Source of the DNA: UBA7672 sp964550535
Lineage (GTDB): Bacteria; Pseudomonadota; Alphaproteobacteria; Caulobacterales; Hyphomonadaceae
Reading direction: 5' to 3'
Length of the DNA stretch: 21,513 nucleotides
NCBI GenBank assembly: GCA_964550535.1
Contig: CAZJZQ010000056.1
Location: 1 to 21,513, forward strand
The number at the start of each line of letters is the position of its first letter. Position 1 is the first letter of the stretch. Positions 1 to 6,946 of this stretch are shown piece after piece. The translations under genes were made by a program, and so were the position numbers. The notes under the pieces were generated by a model. It did no database searches. It saw only the letters and a list, made by a program, of their open reading frames with translations, and had not been told where the DNA came from.

Positions 1-156
1 CATCTCACCGGCCTGGACGTTGTCGAGGCCGTGGACGCGGGCGATGCCGTCGCCCACCGACAGCACCTGGCCGACGTCCGAGACTTCGGCTTCGTTGCCG
101 AAGTTCTTGATCTGCGCCTTCAGGATTTCGGAAATTTCAGCAGCGCGGATGTCCAT
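1..156 (-). CDS. atpA: F1F0 ATP synthase subunit alpha, N-terminal fragment (runs off left edge)
   Basis: The first 52 codons are present, starting MDIRAAEISEILKAQIKNFG and continuing with the DVGQVLSVGDGIARVHGL segment. That segment is the beta-barrel start typical of bacterial AtpA. The protein is the non-catalytic nucleotide-binding subunit of the F1 head, which makes ATP at the inner face of the cytoplasmic membrane. The nucleotide-binding P-loop lies beyond the window. The start is only 4 bp after the atpH stop, so the two are co-transcribed in the usual alphaproteobacterial order (atpH-atpA, with atpG, atpD and atpC expected beyond the edge). Identification is secure, but only the N-terminus can be judged. 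Confidence 0.96.
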   Translation of the reverse strand, partial: MDIRAAEISEILKAQIKNFGNEAEVSDVGQVLSVGDGIARVHGLDNVQAGEM

Positions 157-160
157 GGGC

Positions 161-721
161 TCAGGCCCCCTTCATCAGGTTCGTCAGTGTATTGAGCTTG
201 GTGCGGACCGAGGCGTCGATCAGGCGCGAGCCCAGCTTGAGCTGCAAACCGCCGATAAGGGCGGGATCGACTTCCACGTCCACGGAAACGGAGCGGCCGA
301 GAGATTTCGAGACCGCAGATTCCAGATCGAGTTTCTGCGCATCGGCCAGCGGGCGGGCGACGCGCGCCACAACACGCTGCGACCCGCGATGGCGGGCGGC
401 GCGTTCGGCGAAGGCTTTGGCGATGCCGGGGATTTCGCCCGCACGGCGGTTCAGGGCGGCGACGCCCACCAGACGGCTCGACAGGCCGGAAAGACCCAGC
501 TTCTTGCCCAGCGCGGCGAGAACGTTGGCTTTATCCTCGGCGCCATGCAGCGGCGAGGCCAGCGTGCGGGCCAGTTCGGCGTTTCCGGAGATGACTTTCG
601 CCAGCGCGGTCAGGTCCTTGTCGACCGCGTCGACGTCGCCTGTGTCCAGCGCCAGATCGAACGCGGCGCCGACGTAGCGTTGGGCCGCTTCACTCACCGC
701 GGATGTCGTTGAACCCGTCAC
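161..721 (-). CDS. atpH: F1F0 ATP synthase subunit delta (OSCP)
   Basis: The protein has 186 residues, the normal length for the delta/OSCP stalk subunit that ties the F1 alpha/beta head to the b-subunit stator. The family pattern is clear: an N-terminal helical bundle (RYVGAAFDLALDTGDVDAVD, then a long helix ending in LARTLASPL) and the C-terminal signature around VSVDVEVDPALIGGLQLKLG, followed by DASVRTKLNTL. The start is a GTG at 721 preceded by a GGCGGGA-type ribosome binding site. An internal GTG at 697 would give MSEAAQRYVG but has no visible ribosome binding site. It heads the atp operon in this window, with atpA 4 bp downstream. Confidence 0.96.
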   Translation of the reverse strand: MTGSTTSAVSEAAQRYVGAAFDLALDTGDVDAVDKDLTALAKVISGNAELARTLASPLHGAEDKANVLAALGKKLGLSGLSSRLVGVAALNRRAGEIPGIAKAFAERAARHRGSQRVVARVARPLADAQKLDLESAVSKSLGRSVSVDVEVDPALIGGLQLKLGSRLIDASVRTKLNTLTNLMKGA

Positions 722-826
722 TCGTCCCGCCCATCAGCCTCTATCCAGAAACCCTGGAATCGGGGCCAGAAAATGAATTGAAAACAACGGCCTATCGACG
801 GCTGGCCGCAGTCGCCGTCAGTCGTT

Positions 827-848
827 GGCGCGTGTGCTACCACGCGCC
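827..848. other. Perfect 8-bp inverted repeat in the atpH upstream region
   Basis: GGCGCGTG (827-834) and CACGCGCC (841-848) form a perfect stem with a 6-nt loop. It lies in the 220-bp gap (722-941) between the stop of the large unknown gene and the atpH start, both on the minus strand. There is no T-run after it in either direction. It could help end the upstream transcript or lie in the atpH leader, but neither role can be settled from sequence. A second weaker dyad (GACGGC/GCCGTC, about 797-818) lies beside it. Nothing else stands out in the gap. Confidence 0.35.
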
Positions 849-941
849 CCCGCGTGTGACAACAAGCCCGTTTTGCGAAAATCATCAGCATTCAAGGGCG
901 TTTCGTCGCGGCAGAACGCAACAGGCACGACACGCCATCGC

Positions 942-3071
942 CTAGCTCTGTTTGAGCAATTGCCGCAACTGCCTGTCCCAGGGTTTGGCCTGATCCACAG
1001 CCTTGGCCAAAACTGAACGGGCATCGGCTTTGTATCTGTCGATGTCCTCCCGATCCCAAAGGGCGAGCATGAACTCGTATTCGTGATCCATCGCCTCCAG
1101 AAAAGCGTGCGGCGTCGACACGGAGCGGGCATCGGCGATTAACCGCCGCGCCACGGTTTCGTCGCTTCCCCCGGGCCCGCCGTGCTGTTCGTCCAGCATA
1201 CGACGCAGTCCGAAACGCACGCCCTCCATTGTCGTGAATGGCGCGAGCGCCGGGAAAACCTGCTCGATCCCATGAGGCTCATGACCCGGATCGCGCCTCC
1301 CGAAATACCCTTCCAGATGTTCAAAGGCGCAGGGGTCCAGCAGCGCCAGCGCCAGGGCGGGAAACCCTCCCGCCGAAACCATCTCCGTGCTCCACACACC
1401 CTCCCCGCCCATCTCCACCTCATCCAGCACAGCCAGCAATCGCGGCAGCGCGGCGGCGGCGCCGGGGCAGGATGCGGCGACATGCTCGAAAAACGCCTCT
1501 TCCGTCAGAACGCCTCCGGCATGCCGGAAGCGGACATTCATCTCACGCCCCCAAAGCGCCCGCGCGGGCTCCGTCTCGATCACCCGCGCCAACGCTTCGA
1601 TCGCGGCGATGCAACTGGTCTCATCCAAACCGCCAAGTTCGATCGTCACGACGGCTGAGCGATCAATGAACTCACGCGCGCGCTCTTCAATATCAAGAGC
1701 AAAGGCCGCAGGAAGGAAGGTGCGCGCCGGCTGGTCGGCCACCTCCGCCAGATCACCGTCTATGGACACGCTGCGCTGTTTGCCGTCGGCAAACGTCATG
1801 CGAAACTCAGTCGCCGAGTTCCAACCCGCGACTTCGCCGCGCACAGTGTTCAGCAGCGGCATGAAGACGTGCCACCACGCCAATCCCCTCGCCCCCTCAA
1901 GATGGAACATCGCTGGAGCGTCGGGCGTCCACGCACCATAGGGCGCCAACGGCGCCATCAGCGCAGCCGTTTCGAGAGCCCTTTGACCGCGCACCAGCGC
2001 GTCGCGCAGGTTATCGATACGATCGAGGTCAGCTCTCGCAGCGTTGATGGCCGCCGCGCGGCGAGCGTCCGGCTGCTTGCCTGCAAAAGGCCTCCCGATC
2101 GCTGCGAGGACCTTCGTCGCCCAGTTTCCGTCACGCAAGCGCAACAGCTTTTTCAGCGCCGCCTGCCGCTCCCCTCCGATGCCGATCGACTCCACCATCG
2201 GCCGCGGCGGAGGAAAACAATCAATCATCGGCAAGGTTCGCACCACGATGCGGCGGCGGAACGCCAGCGGGGCTGCATCCCAGACCTCGACGACACCATG
2301 AATCTGCACCCGCTCCAGCGCGGCGATCCGTTCACGGTCATTGCCCGAGGCGATTGTCGCCAGATCCGCCGCCGGCTCGCCATCTGGCCCTGTGATAAAC
2401 AGCGACCCGTCATGCGGCCGCACCATCGTCCTGCCATCAGGGCTCAACGCGAAGCGTGAAAGACTCACCGACGCGTCCCCATACGGCCTTCGCACCGCCT
2501 GCCCGAAGGTTTCAAAACTCTGGCCATCCGCTGCGATGCACAGCACGAGCGGGTGGTAATTTGGCGGAGGCGACTCGCTGATGACCTCCTGACGCCCGTG
2601 GCACCTGACGACAATGGCGCCGTCATCACGCACGGCCGCCTCCGCCGGATTGAGGGCCGGCGTCACCAGCACGCCTTCCGGCTGCAGATCAGGAAGCGTC
2701 CAGGACGGACTCTCGAACGATTTCACGCACGTCAGCCGCGTTCCGCCCCGGCTGACCACCAGTTGATTGTAGATACTGGCTGCATCCACCTTGAGAGGAC
2801 CGGCGATGACCTTCTGCTCCACCGCATCCATCACAGTCATCAGGAACCCATCGCCTGCAGCGCCCGCACTCGCCAGCGCGAGGAAGTTACGCTCATCGAT
2901 GGCGATCAGGCGTTCGGCAGGCCGCTGGCCGAACGGCATGCAGAACCACGGCTCCGCGCCGCCAATATGTGAAACGACCGCGACCGCATCGTAATTCGTC
3001 CCGCGCACAAGACTTGCGCGCAACGCACCACAAGAGATGTCGCGCAGGACGTCCGGCCACATTTTGGTCAT
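942..3071 (-). CDS. Hypothetical protein, about 709 residues
   Basis: I do not recognise the family. I prefer the ATG at 3071 (MTKMWPDVLRD), which follows a purine-rich GGCGGGGG stretch. A GTG at 3098 would add nine residues (MERAQGGGA) but lacks a ribosome binding site. There is no signal peptide and no membrane helix, so a soluble cytosolic protein is likely. The first third reads like beta-propeller blades (SLSRFALSPDGRTMV, DGSLFITGPDGEP, HGVVEVWDA). The middle carries an Arg/Ala-rich helical stretch, and the C-terminal third is alpha-helical and rich in acidic residues and aromatics, ending in WDRQLRQLLKQS. Codon and GC use match the neighbours. It stands alone, upstream of the atp operon, with a 146-bp gap to the ECF operon behind it. 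Coding status is convincing because a 2.1-kb frame stays open and has natural-looking protein composition, but the function is unknown. Confidence 0.85.
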   Translation of the reverse strand: MTKMWPDVLRDISCGALRASLVRGTNYDAVAVVSHIGGAEPWFCMPFGQRPAERLIAIDERNFLALASAGAAGDGFLMTVMDAVEQKVIAGPLKVDAASIYNQLVVSRGGTRLTCVKSFESPSWTLPDLQPEGVLVTPALNPAEAAVRDDGAIVVRCHGRQEVISESPPPNYHPLVLCIAADGQSFETFGQAVRRPYGDASVSLSRFALSPDGRTMVRPHDGSLFITGPDGEPAADLATIASGNDRERIAALERVQIHGVVEVWDAAPLAFRRRIVVRTLPMIDCFPPPRPMVESIGIGGERQAALKKLLRLRDGNWATKVLAAIGRPFAGKQPDARRAAAINAARADLDRIDNLRDALVRGQRALETAALMAPLAPYGAWTPDAPAMFHLEGARGLAWWHVFMPLLNTVRGEVAGWNSATEFRMTFADGKQRSVSIDGDLAEVADQPARTFLPAAFALDIEERAREFIDRSAVVTIELGGLDETSCIAAIEALARVIETEPARALWGREMNVRFRHAGGVLTEEAFFEHVAASCPGAAAALPRLLAVLDEVEMGGEGVWSTEMVSAGGFPALALALLDPCAFEHLEGYFGRRDPGHEPHGIEQVFPALAPFTTMEGVRFGLRRMLDEQHGGPGGSDETVARRLIADARSVSTPHAFLEAMDHEYEFMLALWDREDIDRYKADARSVLAKAVDQAKPWDRQLRQLLKQS

Positions 3072-3133
3072 TGCGCCCCCGCCTTGCGCCCGCTCCACCG
3101 GGGCACGCTCCTACCCCAACAGTAGAACGCCGC

Positions 3134-3164
3134 CCCCCAAACGCAAACCGGCCGGAGCTTTTGG
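3134..3164. repeat. 31-bp direct repeat, copy 1 (one arm of a terminator)
   Basis: These 31 bases recur exactly at 4693-4723. In the second copy they continue into a perfect 12-bp hairpin. Here the following bases diverge (TTTTGGTCCG in place of CTCCGGCCGGT), so only one arm of the stem is present. It lies just after the stop of the small anti-sigma-like gene (minus strand), where a terminator would be expected. This suggests a decayed or converted terminator copy. Confidence 0.7.
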
Positions 3165-3217
3165 TTTTGGTCCGCTTACACGCTCGCTCCCGGCGTCCTT
3201 GGCTGTCCTTGCGCGCT

Positions 3218-3541
3218 TCACCCAGACCGGAAACGAAAGAGGCGCCGGTAATGGACAACGAGACCTGCTCCCAACGCCCCGATCACCATCGGCAACGGCA
3301 CGCCCATGATTTCGGGCGCCGCCGCGATGACCTGCGCCAGCTCCGGCTCGAACACGCGGGCCGCGCCGAACAGCCCGGCGGCCACAATCAGGATCAACAG
3401 CGCAGGCAGCGCCATCCGGACAAGACGCAGGCCCAGCCGCGCCCGGCCGATCCGCAGGTCGGTCTGGCGCACGAACGCCGCATCGCGCTCAGGCGCGCTT
3501 CCTTCCTCAGCGAACAGATCAGCAAGCTTCTCGTCAGTCAT
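3218..3541 (-). CDS. Small two-helix membrane protein, putative anti-sigma factor
   Basis: The protein has 107 residues starting MTDEKLADLFAEEG. The ATG at 3541 overlaps the sigma factor's TGA (3534-3536) by 8 nt, with GGGA nine bases upstream. An ATG at 3547 would add only two residues. The N-terminal part contains APERDAAFVRQTDLRIGRAR, a cytosolic helix resembling the short inner-membrane proteins that follow ECF sigma genes in Caulobacterales-like genomes (family-level recollection). Two hydrophobic segments follow (MALPALLILIVAAGLFGAA and PLPMVIGALGAGLVVHY), with a basic C-terminus. It has no cysteine and no HxxxCxxC zinc motif, so if it restrains the sigma factor it is not a ZAS-type anti-sigma factor. 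Translational overlap with the sigma gene is the main argument for the role. Confidence 0.8.
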   Translation of the reverse strand: MTDEKLADLFAEEGSAPERDAAFVRQTDLRIGRARLGLRLVRMALPALLILIVAAGLFGAARVFEPELAQVIAAAPEIMGVPLPMVIGALGAGLVVHYRRLFRFRSG

Positions 3542-4124
3542 CGCCATGCATCCCAGCAAGGAGCCGTTTCAGTTTCTCCGTCCCCCGCAGCACATGCGAC
3601 TTCACCGTGCCCAGCGGCAACCCGCAGGACTCGGCGATTTCGGGATGTGTCATCCCCTCCCCGTGGGCAAGCACGACGCACACCCGTTCGGCCGGCCGCA
3701 GACTTGCGAGCGCGCGCTCCAGATCGATACGGCCAGCCGCCCGCTCGGGTGAGACCGTGGGATCAGGCGCTTCGACAAAGGCTTCCTCGTCATCATCGAA
3801 CGGCAGCCGCGCGCGCCGCGCCTCGGCCAGCCAGACATTCACAGCGATGCGCTTCAGCCAGCCCCCAAACGCGCCCGGCTCGCGCAGGCTGGGCAACCGC
3901 CGCCACGCCAACACAAAGGTCTGCTGCGCCAGATCGTCCGCCAGCGCATGATCGCCGCACAGCCGCCGCAACAGGTCGCGCACCTGCTTCTGACGGCGCA
4001 GCACCAGTTCAGAGAAAGCCGCGTCGTCGCCTGTCATCGCCAGCACGACAACAGACGCTTCCAACGCCACCCCCAACCTGGCGCGCTGGTCACGCACCGG
4101 ACCGCGGCCCTTTCTCCGCATCAC
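3534..4124 (-). CDS. RNA polymerase sigma factor, ECF (sigma-70 family)
   Basis: Both working regions of an ECF sigma factor are visible. Region 2 spans GDDAAFSELVLRRQ, DDLAQQTFVLAWRRL and FGGWLKRIAVNVWLAEARR. Region 4 has LRPAERVCVVLAHGEGMTHPEIAESCGLPLGTVKSHVLRG, the helix-turn-helix that reads the -35 element. The protein is about 196 residues, normal for the group. The start is uncertain: GTG 4124 or ATG 4121 (both inside the 3' end of the upstream gene), or GTG 4097, which would overlap the upstream TGA tightly and has GGAGAAAGG upstream. It sits between a membrane protein gene and a small putative anti-sigma gene, overlapping both, so the three form one operon. The stimulus cannot be read from the sequence. 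Confidence 0.93.
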   Translation of the reverse strand: MMRRKGRGPVRDQRARLGVALEASVVVLAMTGDDAAFSELVLRRQKQVRDLLRRLCGDHALADDLAQQTFVLAWRRLPSLREPGAFGGWLKRIAVNVWLAEARRARLPFDDDEEAFVEAPDPTVSPERAAGRIDLERALASLRPAERVCVVLAHGEGMTHPEIAESCGLPLGTVKSHVLRGTEKLKRLLAGMHGDD

Positions 4125-4569
4125 GCTTCTCGGCGCCCTTCTGGCCGCGCGCGCCGCGATAAGTCATGACGGCCAGGCGCACCCCGCCCACCCAGGCCGC
4201 CAGCGCCGCCGCACCAGCGACCGCCAGCGACACAGGCGAAGGCCCGCCCATCACCCGCATGACAAAGGCGACGACCGCGAGACCCGCCACGAACATCAGC
4301 ACGCCCACGATGAAGGCGAGAATGCCCGCCCCGACCTTGTCCTCCGCCCTCAGCTCGCGCGCGAGCTGCTGATCGGCGGCCTCCCGCTCGCGGATATACT
4401 TCAGCGTCTCGGGCGTGAGTTTCCCGTCCGCCTCCAGCCGCATTATCTCGCGGAATGTCTCGTGCTTCTGGCGGTGCTTCTCGCGCTCCTTCATCGCCTC
4501 GGCGATGATCGAGGCTGCGATGACGATCCCCACCGCCACCCAGAACCCCAACCGGGCAATTTCTTCCAT
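4090..4569 (-). CDS. Hypothetical three-helix membrane protein in ECF operon
   Basis: The protein has 159 residues with a good ribosome binding site (GGAGG, ten bases before the ATG). Its layout is an N-terminal membrane helix (about 8-24), then a strongly charged helical stretch (about 26-78, EREKHRQKHETFREIMRLEA) that may form a coiled coil. A predicted hairpin of two membrane helices follows (about 81-105 and 113-135), with a basic tail (about 136-159). Proteins of this plan (a charged helix with the LTPE..K element next to membrane helices, DUF6249-like) often sit beside ECF sigma genes in alphaproteobacteria. That comparison is from memory and not verified. It overlaps the sigma gene and is probably the first gene of the operon. 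It could sense or transmit the signal that frees the sigma factor. Confidence 0.8.
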   Translation of the reverse strand: MEEIARLGFWVAVGIVIAASIIAEAMKEREKHRQKHETFREIMRLEADGKLTPETLKYIREREAADQQLARELRAEDKVGAGILAFIVGVLMFVAGLAVVAFVMRVMGGPSPVSLAVAGAAALAAWVGGVRLAVMTYRGARGQKGAEKRDAEKGPRSGA

Positions 4570-4692
4570 CGCCGCCGCCTCCGTGAATGCTGACTACATA
4601 AGGAAGGATGCGGCCGCTCCGGTCCATGGATGCAGAGGCGTGCACCGGACGCCATTTTTGACGCCGCCAACACCACTGAGGCGCGGCGTCTT

Positions 4693-4734
4693 CCCCCAAA
4701 CGCAAACCGGCCGGAGCTTTTGGCTCCGGCCGGT
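4693..4734 (-). terminator. Rho-independent-type terminator of the copper monooxygenase lipoprotein gene; 31-bp repeat copy 2
   Basis: A perfect 12-bp stem (ACCGGCCGGAGC, 4706-4717, with its complement at 4723-4734) closes a 5-base loop. Read on the minus strand it follows the stop of the gene at 4801 by 66 bp and runs into TTTGCGTTTGG, a moderately T-rich tail. Bases 4693-4723 are identical to 3134-3164. Confidence 0.75.
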
Positions 4735-4800
4735 CTGGACGTTTCCTCTTTATACCCTGGCTTTCTGCTCCCGGATCAGGCCGCTCTCGGATTTTTAGAC

Positions 4801-6792
4801 CTATTGCTGACCGCCCGTGCCGCCGCCACGGCGTTGAACCGCCGCAGCTTCCTGCAACATGCGTATGCCTGCGCCGAACTCCTGCGGGGTGAGGCCGCCA
4901 TCGGCGTCCGTATCCATCGCGGCGAAGTGGGGCTTCATGTCCTCGAACATGCGGCTCTTCAGTTCCGCCACCTCGATCTTCCCGTTGAGGTTGTCGTCGA
5001 TGATGGTGAAGGACAGGCTTTGCGACAGCGCCTGCTGGAGATCGTCGCGGCGGTTGGCCGCCGTTTCATCAACCCAGCGGAACTGAACGCCGGTGAACAG
5101 CATCTCCTCGAACGACTGGTCGCCCCACTCCACCAGCTTGTTGGGATCGGGGTTGGCGGGATTGAGATCGGAATTGTCATACCAGTAGTCGGCCACCAGC
5201 TTTGTGCCCGCCGGCAGGTCGATCAGATCCTTGAAGATATATTCGCGCTGCCAGTTGAAGTCGTATTTCGGCATGTTGAGGATCAGCTTCTCCGTGCCGT
5301 CCGGCAGCACCGCCGTCAGCTTGGACGCATAGCCGCGATAATGCGCGTGAGGTTGCGCCGCGAACAGCTGCACCGCCGCCGGGAACTGCACATAGGCGCG
5401 CTCATGATGGCGGCGCGTGTTGGGCTGGATCGTCAGCGACGGGTCCGCGATCACGATCTGGCGTTTCACCAGCTCGGGCGCTTCTTCCATGAAGTAGAAG
5501 CCGATCTTCGATTTATCGACCGCTTCCCTGCCGAACGGCGTGTAGTGCATCTGGAAGTTGAAGGCGCCGCCCGCCGGCACCCACGTGCCCCAACTCGCGG
5601 GCGCAAGGTTCGATTCCGATCCCACGGCGTAGCCGCCCATGGTGACGTCCCAGTCGAACTCGTTGCGATTGGCCGCCGGAACCTTTGGAATCCAGCCAGC
5701 GAGGATGTGGTGCACGCCCTGGCGCTCGCCCGCCTTGAAGGTCGTAGCCTTCAGCCAGCGGCCTTCCTTCAGCGGGCTCGCCACCACCGGCACCTGATAA
5801 TCGACAATGCCCGACGCCGGGATGGCGTAGTCCGGAATCTCCACCACCAGATCCGGCTCGCCCAGCGGCCAGTCCGGACGCTGCGTCACGCCGGCCAGCA
5901 GCGGATCATCGCCCTCGCCGCGCGGCGCGCCCGCCTCGATCCAGCGGATCAGCGTCTTCATTTCGATTTCGGAGAGGTTCTCGTCATTCGCATACGCGCC
6001 GACATGCGGGTCCACATCATAGGGCGGCATGCGGTCGGTGCGGATCGCCTCGCGGATCATCGGCGCGAAGCCTTTGACGATCTCGTAGTTCGTCATCTGG
6101 AACGGGCCGATGCCGCCCGGCTGGTGGCAGTCCACGCACTTGTCGAGCAGGATCGGCGCGACTTCGTTGGCATAGGAGATGTTGGCGAACTCGGCCTTCT
6201 TCACGCGATCAGGGAAGCCAATGTCGGCGCCCTTCACCGCAACGCTGGTCACCACAACCGGCTGACCCGCCTTCAGCGCCGCGACCGCCTCGGCGAGATA
6301 GCCATCCGCCTTCTTCGCCGCGCCTGCCTCGTCCACCGCGCCGTGATAGGCGACGGTCCACGTCTTCGGATCGATGGCGAGAACTTCCCCGCCCTTCGTC
6401 ACGCCCAGGTTGTCGCCGATCAGCTGATAGTCGTCATGCAGGATCGGAAGCGTAATGCCCTGCGCCGCCGCTTCCGTCGTGATCGCCTCGCGCGTCACGC
6501 CGGGGCTGGAGTTCAGCAGCAGCACCTCGATCTCGGGATTGGCTTCCTTCAGCGCCTGAAGCGACTTCGCCGCCGCCTGCGAGGCCGGATCGCCATTCAC
6601 ATAGGTCGCCAGCACAACCGCCGGGGCCTTGCTGTTGTATTTCAGCGTGTGGGCGAGGCCGGTCTGGTCGACGAGCAGGAAGTTGTCGACCTGCCTGCCA
6701 GTCAGCGCTTCCATCGTCTCCGTCTGAGAGCAGGCGGAAACGGCGAGGGCGGAGACGCCCGCGAGAAGAGCGAAGGCTGCGTGCCGGACCAT
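4801..6792 (-). CDS. Lipoprotein: redoxin-like, cytochrome c, PHM-like copper monooxygenase and EF-hand fusion
   Basis: The protein has 663 residues. ATG 6792 is chosen because it gives a lipoprotein signal (MVRHAAFALLAGVSALAVSAC, lipid Cys21) and has GGAG upstream. Residues about 30-180 form an AhpC/thioredoxin-like fold. CVDCH (219-223) is a class I cytochrome c heme site, with RMPPYDVDP giving Met255 as the likely axial ligand. Residues about 310-580 match type II copper monooxygenases of the peptidylglycine hydroxylase (PHM) kind: His361-His362, His416 (QMHY), His482/His484 (PHAH) and Met564 (FEEM) occur in the same order as PHM's two copper sites. Two EF-hand calcium loops end the protein (DDNLNGKIEVAE at 599-610 and DTDADGGLTPQE at 627-638). 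The redoxin domain has ATYVNGDPAS where active members have cysteines, so it cannot do thiol chemistry. Only three cysteines exist in the whole protein. It probably acts outside the inner membrane on an unknown substrate, with the heme domain able to feed electrons to copper. Confidence 0.9.
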   Translation of the reverse strand: MVRHAAFALLAGVSALAVSACSQTETMEALTGRQVDNFLLVDQTGLAHTLKYNSKAPAVVLATYVNGDPASQAAAKSLQALKEANPEIEVLLLNSSPGVTREAITTEAAAQGITLPILHDDYQLIGDNLGVTKGGEVLAIDPKTWTVAYHGAVDEAGAAKKADGYLAEAVAALKAGQPVVVTSVAVKGADIGFPDRVKKAEFANISYANEVAPILLDKCVDCHQPGGIGPFQMTNYEIVKGFAPMIREAIRTDRMPPYDVDPHVGAYANDENLSEIEMKTLIRWIEAGAPRGEGDDPLLAGVTQRPDWPLGEPDLVVEIPDYAIPASGIVDYQVPVVASPLKEGRWLKATTFKAGERQGVHHILAGWIPKVPAANRNEFDWDVTMGGYAVGSESNLAPASWGTWVPAGGAFNFQMHYTPFGREAVDKSKIGFYFMEEAPELVKRQIVIADPSLTIQPNTRRHHERAYVQFPAAVQLFAAQPHAHYRGYASKLTAVLPDGTEKLILNMPKYDFNWQREYIFKDLIDLPAGTKLVADYWYDNSDLNPANPDPNKLVEWGDQSFEEMLFTGVQFRWVDETAANRRDDLQQALSQSLSFTIIDDNLNGKIEVAELKSRMFEDMKPHFAAMDTDADGGLTPQEFGAGIRMLQEAAAVQRRGGGTGGQQ

Positions 6793-6862
6793 GGGAGGAA
6801 ACTCCTTCTTATCCCGATTTGCGCGCGACAATAAGCCCATCTGACACTGTCAACAATCGGGC

Positions 6863-6915
6863 GCCGCTGCGGCAGCCGGGAATAATTTCACGGTAACGAT
6901 CCGCAGCGGCTTTTT
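6863..6915 (+). terminator. Possible plus-strand terminator with no obvious plus-strand gene
   Basis: GCCGCTGCGG (6863-6872) and CCGCAGCGGC (6901-6910) are perfect 10-base complements, followed on the plus strand by TTTTT (6911-6915). The loop of 28 nt is longer than usual. Both flanking genes are on the minus strand, so a terminator in this orientation would end a short antisense or intergenic RNA. The same gap holds a perfect 11-bp palindrome, TGACACTGTCA (6842-6852), upstream of the lipoprotein gene, which could be an operator. Confidence 0.3.
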
Positions 6916-6946
6916 ACATACCACTTTTCTGAATTTGGTTGCACCC

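Noticed and set aside
4630..6834. 734-codon open frame on the plus strand
   Set aside because: Antisense to the copper monooxygenase lipoprotein, which has clear domains and a signal peptide. The frame is open only because of the GC-rich codon bias, and its product is Arg/His-rich with no motif.
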